Assembly (NCBI GenBank): GCA_949752735.1
Contig: OX457041.1
Location: 30,152,400-30,216,399, forward strand
DNA length: 64,000 nt
Source of the DNA: Lumbricus terrestris
Lineage: Eukaryota > Annelida > Clitellata > Crassiclitellata > Lumbricidae
Direction: 5' to 3'
Below are positions 34,767 through 58,439 of the stretch, piece after piece (the stretch's first letter is position 1; each line of letters begins with the position of its first letter). Under the pieces are notes generated by a model. It made no database searches and had not been told where the DNA came from. It worked only from the letters and a program-made list of their open reading frames with translations. The position numbers were made by a program, and so were the translations under genes.

Positions 34767-35022
34767 ACGGACAAAATGTCCCCGGACAAAATGTCCCGGA
34801 CAAAATGTTCCTGGACAAAAAGTCCCCGGACAAAAGGGTCCCCGGACAAAATGTCCCCGGACAAAATGTCCCCGGACAAAATGTCCCCGGACAAAATGTC
34901 CCCGGACAAAATGTCCCCGGACAAAAAGTCCCCGGACAAAAGGTTCCCGGACAAAATGTCCCCGGACAAAATGTCCCCGGACAAAATGTCCCGGACAAAA
35001 TGTCCCGGACAAAATGTCCCAG
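34767..35022. repeat. 15-bp quasi-palindromic minisatellite (CCCCGGACAAAATGT), about 17 copies
   Basis: Each unit contains GGACA-AAA-TGTCC, a 5-bp inverted repeat around three bases, so the array can fold at many registers. Single-base losses (CCCGG for CCCCGG) occur at both ends. A related array is at 40339-40631. Confidence 0.95.
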
Positions 35023-35024
35023 GA

Positions 35025-35797
35025 TTAAAGTAATGTCTATATACTACCTAAACCCAGCGCATGGGCGCCTAGCAGTAGGCGCACCTACATTGAGAAAAAG
35101 AGCTTCTGTCAGAGAACCACCTTCACTAAATGCATTAAAACGAGTCATTTTGAATATAACAGAACATTCTTAGCAAATCAATCAATTGCAAGCTGCATTT
35201 GGTTCACTATTTTAGAAGAATTCCGATTCTTGCGTCAGAAATGTACAAATTTGCCAAGGGGCTCAGCTATTTTTCATAGTATCTGCGTTTGTCCTACATA
35301 TAGGCAGCCTTGAAGGTGTGTGTCCGGATCGCTCATTATTTTAATAGTTTATAAATTATCCTAATTATAAGGGTTTTTGGTGAGACAATCGATCAGTCGA
35401 GAAATTATTTTTCGATCGTTAGCGTGAGGACGTAACTATGCAGTGGCATGACAACCTTAGGCCCCTGGACACTCTAAAGGCTTGGGGCCCTTAAACATTA
35501 ACTACACCACACTACAATGTTGCAAGACTGTTCTCTTTAGCCGTGATTGGGTCGGGAGCGCTTCTGAGTAGGTACGCTTGAAGAGGTGCTATATAAATGC
35601 CTGAAATGATTGAATGGATACACTAATATACTTTTTGCCGTCCATGTGTTACATCCTTGTGCATGTAATGTGGCACATCTGAGCAACAATATTAGACCTA
35701 ACCTACACTTACATAATTGATGACAGGGTAAACATAAGAAAATTATAATATTTCTACAGTTGCGTTTCGGAGTAAGCCTACACTTATAAATGTGGAG
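35025..35797. other. Unassigned stretch with a LINE/SINE 3' tail
   Basis: At 35554-35600 the sequence GGGAGCGCTTCTGAGTAGG ... GAGGTGCTATATAAATG matches the 3' stem-loop tail shared by local LINEs and SINEs. The rest is unassigned. Confidence 0.55.
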
Positions 35798-35805
35798 TCC
35801 CCCAG

Positions 35806-35953
35806 CATAGGCGCAATCACGCCCTAAAAGTTGGGAGGGACCATAATGAATCACGTCCTAAAAGTTGGGGGGACCATAATAATAAAGCTAGGGGACCACT
35901 CAAAAGTTGGGGGGGACGCGTCCCGTGGGTCCCATAGGGTGGTTGCGCCTATG
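35806..35953. mobile_element. 148-bp MITE (CATAGGCGCAA ends)
   Basis: Terminal inverted repeats CATAGGCGCAA and TTGCGCCTATG are perfect. The 8-bp duplication TCCCCCAG is at 35798-35805 and 35954-35961; the latter is cut by the next element and reappears intact at 38711-38718. Internal AAAAGTTGGG repeats. Probably hAT-type, by duplication length. Confidence 0.88.
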
Positions 35954-36343
35954 TCCCCCAGGGACGTCATTTGGGGGGGCAGGGGGGGGCATTTGCCCCC
36001 CCCCTGAATTTGAGAAAAAAACTATTTTTTATGTGTATATCTGTGCATTTTGTCATTTATGTCAGAACTTTGCACACATGCAGTGGTTTCCTAGAGTGAT
36101 AGAAACTCCCAAAAGATTGAATGGATCTCGTATGCTAAATTTGAAAATAGCTAAAATTGCAGAGCACCCCTAGAGAGGTCAACAGTGTACAAGTCAGGGT
36201 CGTAAATCCAGATGATGAAAGGGATGGAGCTTCCTCCCTATCTATACCGAGGTCCATACGGTACATCTTAAGCCGGCGAAAGGCTGACTTTGACCCTAAA
36301 TGGAGGGTCAGCAAGCTAGGCGACTGTCTCGCAGTATGATATA

Positions 36344-37742
36344 CAGGGTGGCTCAAAAAAAATGTACCACCGGGGAAAATGCGATATCTTCGCAGCCGAT
36401 TGAACGTTTTCTGTGAAAATTTCCCAATTTGTAGGGGAATGAATTTCCAACCATCCCTGAAAGTTTCATTTGAAACTTCTCATGTTTACCAAAGTTACAG
36501 ATGTTTAAACTTTCAATTTAGTTTTTTCAAATTTCCGCGGAAAATGTACGTCACTCTTAGATTTCCATGTCAAATGATTTCACTTTTCACTACGATCTCA
36601 GAATTCCGTTTTGCAGTTTATTGTAAGGTATAATGAGAGTGACCACTCCCTGCCTTAACACAAGCTCGAATTCTTTTTGTGAAGCTCAGTTTGGCCTTGT
36701 TGATCGGGCCCTGAAGCAACTGATCCCACATTGGCAGCAAGACTCCCTTCAGCTAGCAAATGTTCTCCAACTTGGGATGAAATGTCTTGCAGCGTTCCAG
36801 CATAGCTCCCCAGATGTGACAAGCAAGAGGGCTAAGCTCTGGCGAGTTTGTTTGTCATCTTTGCCAATACAGTTACTTCAGTTGATGGCAATAAGGTAGT
36901 GCCATCATAATCAACGTTGCCGTGCGAGCAAGCAGGCGCACCGTCCTGCTGGAAAACAAAACCAGATGTTACAGCATACCTGGTCTTCAATGAGTCTGGG
37001 TAAGAGAGTTCAGCGATGAGTTTGACATCTAACCAACTGATTGGGATTAAATGCAGTCTTTTTTGCAACCGTAACACACGCCAGCATATCTGATGTCGAA
37101 ATCATGATGTGCTTTGCACTTGACCCTTTCGATTACGAAGCGAATTTCGTGAAAATCGCGCTCTTTTCCGTCAGACCAAACGACCACTTCCTGCCTCTCT
37201 TGCGACATATGATCTGCGTTACATAAAGACGTTTACAGATAGCCTTCAATGTGCTCAGGCTCCACTTTTCACTGCGTATATTTGCTATGATAACGCAATG
37301 TCCCAGTCTCTGTTCACGCAACGTCCGAGTTGCCACTTTATCTTCCACAAAAACTTTGCCCATTGCGTTCAGTAATGGATTCACGAATTTATACATTAAT
37401 CTATAAAATATCACCAAATACCAGCAGATTGCTTCATAAACAGCTTCTTTACAGCTGATAGTGAGGTCGTATGACATCATCATCAATTTGTGTGCTGTAA
37501 TTTGCCAAAAAATCTGAATGAAATCATATGTATTGGAGCATGATTCTCCGGATAATTGAAAAAACGAAGTTGAAAGTTTAAATAGCTGTAACTTTTGCAA
37601 ACATGAAAAGTTTCAAATGAAACTTTCAGGGATTGTTGGAAATTCATTCCCCTTCAAATTGTAAAATTTTCGCAGAAATAGCTCAATCGGCTGCGAATAT
37701 ATCGCATTTTTCCCGGTGGTACATTTTTTTGGAGCCACCCTG
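36344..37742 (-). mobile_element. Mariner/Tc1-like transposon copy 2, nested in a hAT
   Basis: Same terminal inverted repeats (CAGGGTGGCTCAAAAAA) as the copy at 6815-8219, with TA duplications at 36342-36343 and 37743-37744; length 1399 bp. Minus-strand transposase remnants are a helix-turn-helix-type region in 37133-37600 and the FVFQQDGAPA catalytic block in 36832-37077. Frameshifts and stops make it inactive. Confidence 0.93.
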
Positions 37743-38429
37743 TATAGCGAGCATTGTGGACACCGATACTGGAAACCTTAGCCTACTCTGGGCCCGATTC
37801 CACTGAAAACAGATGTCGTTGACAGATATGCCGATTGCCGAAGCCGGAGTAGAGGTGGTCTCTGAGGAGGAATGTGACGACTTATTTATCAGACTGGACG
37901 CATTAAGTGTTAGGGGATAGGAAAATTAAGGCAGCTGGATATATAACGTGTTGGATATCATATATTATACATACACATATATTATTATATATATTTGTGC
38001 GTCAGTAGGCTACATAGTATTCTGCGTGAGCTTTGAGAGTGGGAGTAGACACCTAAGAATAGTTATATAGTATGTTAGTCACAGAACCAAGATCAGTTCA
38101 TCTCGAGACCTAATATTGAAGTGTCTATAGAGGATTATTAGTGAATGTCAAATAAGTTAAATTGATAAATCATAGCCTACAGAGAGTGCTCTGCTTTGCC
38201 TTTTAAGTTCTTTTCTGCTTGTTTCCAAGTCACAGTAGGCCTAGTCGCTAGCAGCTGTATAAAGGTGTGATGGTAAGTACAAGTCACTCTGTTTTTCTCG
38301 CATGGCCTGAATCGGGACCGCCTCTGAGTATGAATCTCGAAGGGCGCTATATAAATAGACCTATATTGGTTGATTGAATCATTGAACGAGATAAACAGTG
38401 CAAGTGCAAACGACTACAACTGCCTATAA

Positions 38430-38640
<211 letters not shown>

Positions 38641-38719
38641 GCTAAATACGAAGCATAAGCTAGCTAAGTTTTGCCCCCCCCTGAAAAAAACTGAAATGAC
38701 GTCCCTGATGTCCCCCAGC

Positions 38720-39285
38720 AAACTTGAGGCCAGGCGCGTCTTAATGACATATGGGCCTACCGAGGTATTGTTTTTGAAGGCCCCACGCATGTCTTATTAT
38801 GGGCCCACCATATATTAGGAATTGCAAAGTTATAAACGCTGTGCTTAAGAAAGTAGGCTTACAAACTCTATGTACTGACCTGAGTCAGTTTAAGTGGCGT
38901 TACTTATGCACAAAATCAATAATATTTGTATTAGGCTTGCTGAAGCTGTAGGCCTACCTGACTTTTGAGGCACTCGATCCGACTCCGATTTGGGGCCTTC
39001 AGTTTGTAAGTTGTAAATACATGAGTTTCAGAAATAAGCATACACAATAGGCATAATGAGCAGCTAAATTTCACTTGGAAACCCCTTCAACTTTAGGCCC
39101 GACCTACCGAAGTGTTCGGAGGGTCATAACGGCACAACCCCGACCATGGACTGGGCCCAAGACGAACAAAACTCGATTCTGCACAGTCATGGCTATAATT
39201 TGAGCGGCTGCAAATGCCATTTCTGGGGACAGCAACCCCTGAACGTCAAGTCCCAATTGGGTCTTGCTCCGAAGTGTCTTTGTAA
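38720..39285. other. Unassigned stretch
   Basis: No gene recognised. Contains several TAGGCCTA-type words. Confidence 0.45.
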
Positions 39286-39289
39286 TCCA

Positions 39290-39580
39290 GTACTCACCCC
39301 ATTTTGCCACTTCGCTGCGTCCTCTTAGGTCTCTGATTGGCTCGACGTCTTTGTTCCCCGCGTAAGGACCGGCATGAAACAATCCTTATCATTTGCCTGC
39401 ATAGGTCCCTCCCTATGGAATGGATTATGGACTTCGCTGACATCACTTCGCTCTGTCATCCTCTCTCGTAGTCTTTCGTCATCTTTCTCTCGCCTTAAAG
39501 CCTGTCTATTCTCTAGGTATTTCATGCACTGGCAGCGCTTCTGAAAGTCCCTAGCTGCTATTTAATTATAAAGCGATGAA
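39290..39580 (+). pseudogene. LINE C-terminal fragment with 3' tail
   Basis: The plus strand encodes VPRVRTGMKQSLSFACIGP followed by a SLWNGLWTSL block, the L2/CR1-type C-terminal region, ending at a stop near 39541. It is followed by CAGCGCTTCTGAAAG, the 3' stem-loop tail in degraded form. Confidence 0.7.
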
Positions 39581-40335
39581 TATAATGGTCAGATACAATG
39601 CATTCGATTTTGTTCACAAGGGCAAGACCACCAATTAAGCATCTCCTTTGAGATGGTGGATTCAGATGTCTTCAATTGGCAGTAGAGCTCTGCGCTGGTG
39701 ACAGTGACTGGGCGACCGATATGATATACATGTAGGCAGTGGCCAGTTTTAATCTAGGCATCTTCAAATGGAGGGAGAATTCCTTCCAGAAGTGACATTA
39801 CCGTAGAAGAATTTGAGAAAATGATAGAATTTTCTGCTGTTTGGATTAGGAGCGGTTTCAGAACACGGCCCTGGTCCACTAAGGTAGAGGTCAAGAGGTT
39901 CCCATCTGCCATTCTACACAGCTGTTTCAAATGGTGGGCTGTCTTCAGGTGAGGGCATTGTCGGACAAGACGGTCCATCTTGGACGTAGGTTTAGTCTCC
40001 CACACGGACGCAGTCTAGCGTGATACTGCAGCCGCACAAAATCCCAACAGGCCGGCGATGCGTAGTTTAGGTGGGGACATTTCCCCTCGACATATTCCCG
40101 GACTTAATTATTCCCCGACAATTACCCCCGGACGTCACCCCCATTTTGACTAGGAAATTTTCTCACCTCCCCCGGGCAACTGTACATAATTATGGCACGT
40201 TAAGTTTAAAAACGGATGCCTTGAAGTAAACGATCACTCAGTATTCGTTAATAACTGAAATTCATATGAAACGATACATGTATACAATAAACAAAGGCCT
40301 TATGCGACGTAGTGAAGGGACATCACTTTTACCCT
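39581..40335. other. Unassigned stretch
   Basis: An 83-codon minus-strand frame (39754-40005) with ordinary composition shows no recognised family; it may be an old exon or repeat fragment. Degenerate GGGGACATTTCCCC-like words at 40073-40145 look like decayed outliers of the array that follows. Confidence 0.4.
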
Positions 40336-40338
40336 GCG

Positions 40339-40631
40339 ACTTTCTGTCCAGGGACATTTTGTCCGGGGACATTTTATCCGGGGACTTTTTGTCCGGGGAC
40401 TTTTTGTCCGGGGACTTTTTGTCCAGGGACATTTTATCCGGGGACTTTTTGTCCGGGGACTTTTTATCCGGGGACTTTTTGTCCAGGGACATTTTATCCG
40501 GGGACTTTTTGTCGGGGACATTTTATCCGGGGACTTTTTGTCCGGGAACTTTTTGTCCGGGACATTTTTTCCGGGACATTTTGTCCGGGACATTTTGTCC
40601 GGGACATTTTGTCCGGGGACATTTTGTCCTG
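40339..40631. repeat. 15-bp quasi-palindromic minisatellite (GTCCGGGGACTTTTT), about 19 copies
   Basis: Same unit family as 34767-35022 in the opposite strand sense; variants ATTTT/CTTTT, GTCC/ATCC and CAGGG alternate in a higher-order pattern. Confidence 0.95.
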
Positions 40632-40639
40632 GCACCGGC

Positions 40640-41435
40640 TAATGATAGGCTAATGATCTCGCTTCACCAACTGTTTCTCTGACATCCAAACATGGTGCGC
40701 ATCCATGCATCTAAAACTTAATGCATCTAAGACAGAGCTCATAATGTTCTGGTTCAACCACCACCCGACATCTACCATGCTCTTAGACTCTCTGCCCTCG
40801 GACTTTAATTGCTAGTGATTGAGCGTATATAGTGACATTTCGGGATTCAATTGCGATTGAATTTGGTGAACGACGGAGACTCGGAGAGAAGTGACAATCA
40901 ATTATCTATTGATGAAGACGCATTAGTTTTCATTTTGCTTACTTTAGGCTACCATGCATGTACCAGGTTTGCGGTGTGCCAGCCTGCATGTAGGCCTATC
41001 TTTCCATGAATTAAACGAATATAGGCATATATATAAAATATTGAATCGACTGCGACCAAGTCTCGGCAGCGAACGGGAGAACACAAGAAAGTGCGCTGGA
41101 AGAAAGCATTGCTTCCAGCGCGACATCGACACAATCATGTATATGGTGGTGAAATTCGACGGACGGCATAGAGGGAAAACTGACCTTCGTTCCCTTCATT
41201 TCATCCGATCCTTTCCCTGTGGTCTGAACGAATTCAGGATGTGAAACTACAGGAGCAGAGAATTTCTTCATTCTGATGGAAGAAAGCTCACGAGAGATAG
41301 ATAAGAAATCATAATATCACATATATAGGCCTACCATTATATAGATAAATACGCCACACGTAAGTAATTAGGAATTCTGGTTGCATTTTATTAGGCCTAC
41401 ATGACATGGATGCTATTATTTATTGTACATTCAAA
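40640..41435. other. Unassigned stretch
   Basis: A plus-strand open frame (40954-41244) and overlapping minus frames show no recognised domain. Left edge (about 40650-40800) has LINE-like words (HLKLNASKTELI-type) and may be a reverse transcriptase remnant. Confidence 0.4.
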
Positions 41436-41439
41436 ATGA

Positions 41440-41880
41440 TTCTCCAACTACAAGAATTAAATATCATCAACCTATTATATATACTCCATCAACTGCACTG
41501 GCTTCCTGTTCGGTAGCCTACAGGATAAAATTCAAATTAGAATATATATATATATATATATAAAATTGTAATTGTAATTGAACAGTCTTGTATAGCGCCG
41601 CTCACAGATTCAGTAGCGCTCCCGACCCAAATTAAGTTAGCACTGTCGCTCCCGACCCAAAGTTTTTTTAAATATAGGCTTACATATGTCTGACCTACAA
41701 ATCCCTCGAGCACCTACCTTCAGTCACTACTAAATCCTTACATTCCTCCTCGTTGCTTGCGTTCATCGGGTAGGCCTACAAGTCTTTTTCATCTGAACCT
41801 CGATGCAAAACAGTTATCGGCTCGCTTGCATTCCATGCATCTGCACCTAGGGAATGAAATCGGCTTCCGCTCTCTCTCTT
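41440..41880 (+). pseudogene. LINE fragment (LHWLPV region to C-terminal), interrupted
   Basis: Near 41495 the plus strand has QLHWLPV-like sequence followed by RIKFKLE; after an interruption it resumes at about 41690 with LTYKSLEHLPSVTTKSL and REWNRLPLSL. Both pieces belong to the same C-terminal region of a CR1/L2-type LINE. The interruption (about 41536-41685) contains a TA run and a minus-strand 3' stem-loop tail. Confidence 0.65.
41540..41660 (-). repeat. LINE/SINE 3' tail inserted in a LINE fragment
   Basis: On the minus strand GGGAGCGCTACTGAATCTG ... GCGGCGCTATACAAG, ending in TAATTG-type microsatellite. The stem GAGCGC/GCGCT is recognisable. Confidence 0.6.
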
Positions 41881-41884
41881 TAAG

Positions 41885-42110
41885 GAGAATGGAATGATCG
41901 ACACAGTCAAAAGCAGAACTGATCAAGTCGAGCAAAAGAAGGGCAGTGATAAAGCCAGAATGAAGTGCCAATTATTAAGATGATATCATTATAAACTTTT
42001 AGAACAGCTGTTTCAGTAGAGTGGAGGCGGCGAAAGCCAGACTGAACAGGAGGTAGAAGGGAGTTAGATTCAATTTCACTTTCTTCCTTCAAAAAGCGGC
42101 TCAATTCACA
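41885..42110 (-). pseudogene. LINE reverse transcriptase fragment
   Basis: The minus strand encodes LLPPVQSGFRRLHSTETAVL then KVYNDIIL, and further LDLISSAFDCVDHSILL (catalytic Asp block of the reverse transcriptase). A deletion separates the two pieces relative to a normal LINE. Confidence 0.75.
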
Positions 42111-42273
42111 ATAGGCCCCTACTTCTCCTTGACTTTCAAGCATGTGGATCTCTAACTGCATCTGAATTTCTCTGGCGGGTGACTATATATATATATATAT
42201 ATATCCGCGCCTCAGATTCACATTTTCGGTGTGACATTGTAGGCCTACGCGTTACAAATTTATTTAATAACTA

Positions 42274-42900
42274 GCTGGGTTACTCGGCGTTGCCCGGAAA
42301 TTTTAGGATTCCAGTCGTTCCCCGCCAATCCCTCCCTCCCTCCCACCCTCCCTCCTACCCTCCCCTCCATCCCACCCTACCACCATCCCCTCCCACCCTC
42401 CTCCACCACCCCCGCCCTCCTTCCCTCCCTTTCACCCTCCCTCCCTTTCACCCTCCCTCTCTCCGTCTCTTTCTTCCTTCCTCCCTCCCTCCCTTCCTGA
42501 CCCCCACCACACCCCACCACACTTCGACCTCCAGTCCTCCACCGGTACGCGACCCGTGAAATCCGGATTCGACTGGCAAAAAGCGCTGGCTTTAAACACC
42601 TCTAAAACGGTGTCAACCGCTGTTTTATGCGTATGGGACCCGAAAGAAAAGTGCTGTAATAAGCCTAGGCTAGCTGTGAGGGAAACGGCCAATAGGGAAA
42701 ATGAGGGTTTTATCCCCACCCTGGCCCCCATAGTGGCAGCGATTCGCTGACTCCCCATTTACCAGTGTCGGGTCGACCCCGACCCCCCTGCGAAGGATTG
42801 GGGTCGATTGCTTCAAAACTGTGGCCGTGCATAGCTAACAAACAAACACACAGACTTGCTAAAAATATATATAAGATAAGATAATGATAATAATAATAAA
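42274..42900 (+). mobile_element. RTE-like or SINE-like retroposon tail
   Basis: Starts with AACTAGCTGGGTTACTCGG and a GTTGCCCGG word, phrases common in RTE-derived repeats. It ends with AACAAACAAACACACAGAC, a TATATATAAGAT word and a GATAA/AATAA tail. A CCCTC-rich microsatellite (42306-42500) occupies the left half. Family assignment rests on remembered word patterns only. Confidence 0.4.
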
Positions 42901-43042
42901 GCATCGTCCTTCTTTTGACAAAAATAAACAGCTATCTCTCCCAAATGGAAAGCTACGACGATAAAGACAAAGAAATAAGATTGCAGAAAGAAAACAAAGG
43001 TTAAAAATAGCGACATAGCGAACGTGATTCTTGTCAGCTTTG

Positions 43043-54349
<11,307 letters not shown>

Positions 54350-55355
54350 CAACCCTAATCGCTTATTCCGGTGAACTAATAATATGGCAATTACTGCTTG
54401 CCAGCAAATGTGTAAATTTAAAGGACAGTCTTTATTTCTCTGCTCTTCTATTTCATCAACATCCCGATGATTGCTTCTATTTTGCGTGTTTTTTAATCCT
54501 CATCCATTCTTCTTTTTTCCTTTTTTATTATAAAACTGGGTCATGTCAATTCTACAACATTGATGTCTAGTAAGTTAATTAAATAATTTTACCTAGAATA
54601 TCAGCTGATTGAATTCATTGACATTTCCTGCTTCAGCATCGGAGATTCATACTCCAGTAAAGTGCTATGTTTGATTGTTGGACTGCTCATTTGCATATCA
54701 TCCCAGAAATCCATTTTCGTAAAGTACACTAATGTCAGTTTTTATTTCTTTTCTTGATTGTGAATGTACTTACTTCTCCCTGAGACTTGTTTGCAAAAGA
54801 GCTGAGGTATTTTGAGATGTTTGAAGCGTTTGCACTTTCTCAAACACAGAATGAAATCGCTCATGGTGCGTTGCTATTTCATAAAACTGACAAGTAGTTA
54901 AAGAATAATCTACATAGGTTAAAGTAACTGTATCCTCTCTTTTATGCCCCACTTGTCAATCTCTAGTGTTAATATTATCTGTCATGTTAAAAGTCCTCTT
55001 AATTCAGTGGGCAAATGAGTTGATACTTTCAGTGCCTTTGAATGATTCATACAAGTCCAGTTACATGGATGATATGTTGTCAGTGTAATAATTATGATTA
55101 TATGTAATTTGATATGTAATTAAGTTAACATAGTTCTAATCACTTTATCAAGATATCATACTGAATAAAAATATTGTCAAAGAAAATTTATTGAATGTGG
55201 TCTTTTGACAGAATGCTGCTGCTGACCAAAATTTAAAAAAAAACATGTCCTTATGCTGGCGACAGGGTATGATGTGTTAGCGACTTTATTTTCTTAGCCT
55301 TGGCCTATGTGGACTGTCTCACCACCTCATGATCCTACTGACAATTTGCAGTCAT
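54350..55355. other. HIF1AN 3' UTR and downstream region
   Basis: No further coding exon seen. AATAAA at 55164-55169 is a candidate polyadenylation signal. Confidence 0.45.
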
Positions 55356-55361
55356 TGTACG

Positions 55362-55520
55362 CACTTTAGCTCAGTAGGTTAGGTGCGCAGATGGACCAGA
55401 AATCTTGACCAATTTCTACTCTGGTGAGGATTTGAATCCTCACAATTCTTGATTGACAGTGCTTCATGCTATCCACTAGTGACTAGTCCATAGCAAGTCC
55501 ATGCTGATTGGCATATAATA
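55362..55520 (+). mobile_element. tRNA-like SINE or tRNA pseudogene
   Basis: A perfect A box TAGCTCAGTAGG (55367-55378) and a B-box-like GGATTTGAATCC (55428-55439) at tRNA-like spacing. The acceptor stem does not pair and about 80 further bases lead into an AT-rich end, so a SINE is preferred to a functional tRNA. Confidence 0.5.
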
Positions 55521-56700
55521 ATATACCCCAAAATAAATCTTGATCATGGTGAATTTGATCTTTCATTAATTACGAATTTAGATTTTGACATCATGACAAA
55601 TTTTTTGAACTGCTGTACAGAGTTCAACAGTTTTAAAGCTGTGTGTAGTGTGTGATTAAAATTCTTTATGTTATGGAAAATAGTTGCAAAAATTGTTCTC
55701 TTCAATGTCGCTTATTGCTAGGAGGACCCCCTTAAAGGCAACTTGGTGGTGATCTTGAACAGAATGGGTAAGATGAGGGAAGCATCTCCCTATGTGAGCA
55801 GTGGGCTTATAAATAGACCAGATTGAGGCGCTCGAGCCTTATGCCAATATGGGCATCATTGTCAGCCAACTTTCTGGCGTATTATTTTGGGCTTAGTGCA
55901 CATAGGAGGCCATTGTGGGCAATTCTCTAGTTCAACTGTAATTATGGGCTTGATATAGGCTATAGGCCCTAATTGTATCCCAATGGGATTCCACCTGGTT
56001 TTATAATTAGTCAATCGTACGCCGTGCATATACTGTACGTTTGTGTTAGATTTGTATTCTAAGTGGACGGTCTGGACCTAGCACCTTCAAGGCATCAAGG
56101 ACCTATCATATGCCCATAATTTTAGGCATTTGACCGAGAAGCTTCGCGCGAAGGATAGGCTATGGCGGGGTCCGCCTGAACGGTCTGAAATTTTGAAAAT
56201 TGTTTAGTTTTAATTTTGGCTAGCAATATAAATATTTATTTATTTATTTAAGAGATTTAAATCTCAGGCTAGCAGTGCACGTCCGATCCGAGCACGATGC
56301 TCTTGGATAGCGTGGCGCAATAATATTTAAGGCGGGCAACTTAGGTGGAAGGATCTCGCCTACCTTATCACTGATTCACTGAAAATGAACAGGGTTGAGA
56401 ACTTGAGACGGTCGCTATTATAAAAGCATATTAACATTTTGACAGAATTAGACTTAATTGATAAGTGATAACTAATTATAAGGATCGCAACTATATAGCC
56501 TAAGAATGATAGGTGATAATTGTCGGTGAAGGTAAAACAGTGTTGTGACAAAAGAAATATTATTGTATTGTATACAAGCATTTATAAAGCATTTAATTAT
56601 TTGTACGAGCTACAAAGAAGAGAACCAGAAAGACTAACGGCATAATAACACAGTATAAAATAATAGCGATCATCGTTATCGCAAGGAGATTTTATTCAGT
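55521..56700. other. Unassigned intergenic stretch
   Basis: No gene recognised between HIF1AN and ATP5MK. Confidence 0.45.
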
Positions 56701-56739
56701 CAACTGCTAGATGACGCTACCAGACGCAGCACATCATTG

Positions 56740-56818
56740 AGTGATAATATATATTCCGTGGTCACTCAGCGGCTGAATTCTACGGTGTCAACGGAGTTAA
56801 GGTCGACGAAAAGCACGC
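56740..56818 (+). other. ATP5MK: Putative non-coding first exon of ATP5MK (5' UTR)
   Basis: A GTAAGT donor at 56819-56824 follows GC-richer sequence, and the first coding exon has an upstream acceptor (TTTTTAG, ending 58419) only 20 bases before the ATG, so an upstream leader exon is required. This is the best candidate; its 5' limit is a guess. Confidence 0.4.
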
Positions 56819-57339
56819 GTAAGTTTTTGATAAAATGAAAATTGTAGATGCAATTCGAAATTCTATATGCAGGTTGGTGCCGTTCAGTGAGATATCGGTG
56901 AAATGAAGGTCATTGAGTGATGTCTGGATGCATTAAATTTCACATTTCCATTAGTGTTGGCTCCTCTCTGTGCCCTCCGTGCGAAGTGCTTAATTACAAA
57001 CTTGGGAAACTACTAATGATTGTTGTGATTGTCAAAAATCAGTGTAGCATTTGAACCCAAAAGCCATAGGTTTTAGCACAGCTTATCGTTCTAAGTATGC
57101 ATAAGTACTTGGAATAAGATTTGATTTACCAAGTGCAGCGAAATAGAGGTCAAATGCTTAGCAGTATAGAATTGTAAAAAGTAAGTAAGTGGGTATCTTC
57201 TTTAATAATCCGATTTCATAATCGCACTTTGGTTGACATGAAATTACGCACCATAGAGCATTCTTGTTAGAGACGTTTTCTCATTAAGTATATGTCTGTG
57301 TAACAATTCAGTCGGGCATTGTATTGTATTTAATGTAAT

Positions 57340-57690
57340 GTAATTAGTAATTTATATAGCGCCGCTCACAACCAAGGCCATTCAGTAGCGCTCCAGTATT
57401 TAAACTATTATAGTACCTCTAGTATGGTGTACCGTTCAGAGGTGCTCCCAGTGCGCAAGGCTTCATGAGAAAAAGCAGGTTTTGAGAAAAGACAAGGCAG
57501 AAGAGAGACTGCCAGACAGAAGTGTAGAGTGAACAGAAGGAGAAAGTGCATTCCTAATAGAAGAACCAATTGAGGCAAATTATTGAGACTGATCCATAGC
57601 AGTTCTAGAGCAAAGAACCAAGGGGTCAAGTCTGGCGTGGGGCGCATGGAATGGGGTGTGTCCTTATAGAGGGAGGAGCAGGTTTCGAAC
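57340..57690 (-). pseudogene. LINE fragments in ATP5MK intron 1
   Basis: The minus strand encodes an L2/CR1 C-terminal region (LDPLVLCSRTAMDQSQ, then ALSPSVHSTLLSGSL, then a CACTGGGAGCACCTCTGAACG tail), the same family as the LINE at 11245-12530. A second 3' tail of another subfamily (GGAGCGCTACTGAATGG ... GCGGCGCTATATAAAT) abuts at 57345-57395. Confidence 0.75.
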
Positions 57691-57979
57691 ATGTCCTGGA
57701 TCCTTCAAGGCACTGATGAAGAGGCTCCTATCTGCCTTCCTACCGAGCTGTTCCAATGTTGTGTTATTCTCTGGAATGTAGTGATGTCGAACTAGACAAT
57801 CCATCACAGACTGTACATGTAGTCTATTGCGCTCCTGCTGTCCCACAAACCTCATCATGCTGGTGATGCATATAACAAACGGTCCACAGTGGTCATTCAC
57901 ACAGCATCATGAAACATTGATCCTGCATTGATCTTGATGTGCATGACATACATTGACTGTCTTGCTTGGATGCATGTGT

Positions 57980-57983
<4 letters not shown>

Positions 57984-58029
<46 letters not shown>
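57984..58029. repeat. (TA)n microsatellite in ATP5MK intron 1
   Basis: About 22 TA units. Confidence 0.95.
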
Positions 58030-58030
<1 letters not shown>

Positions 58031-58439
58031 CAAAGATGATATGTTCAGTCATGACCACCCCAGGATTTCTTTACCATGCTATTGATCCTTGGTAGGCCTG
58101 GCACTTCTTCAGGTTTTACTGCTTTGATCAGAACAGAGTACACACCAGGTGTAGTGGTTTCTCACTTTCTGCCAGAGGTTATGTGATGTTGGTGGTGACT
58201 CAGATGCTAATGACTCTGGTGACTGGTTGTTCATTGTTCGCAATTACATGCTAGCTTATTAATGTTCGTGCAGAACTGTATAGAACTGTGTTTTTATGCA
58301 GCTATGGCTCATAAAGAGTTAAGAAGTAAATCAGATTCATGTGTAGAAATCAAAGCACAATTTAGATCAGTTGTTTCGTCAGTTTACAGTTGTGTAAATT
58401 GTGTTATTTTTGTTTTTAGCTACTGACACGTAGAATAAA

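Noticed and set aside
34712..35173. Repetitive frames across the 15-bp array
   Set aside because: Artefacts of the tandem repeat.
35437..35520. CAGTGGCATGACAACC as another hAT left end
   Set aside because: No matching right end or 8-bp duplication was found.
55362..55440. Possible functional tRNA gene
   Set aside because: A and B boxes are good, but the acceptor stem and anticodon arm do not form a proper cloverleaf; a SINE head is more likely.
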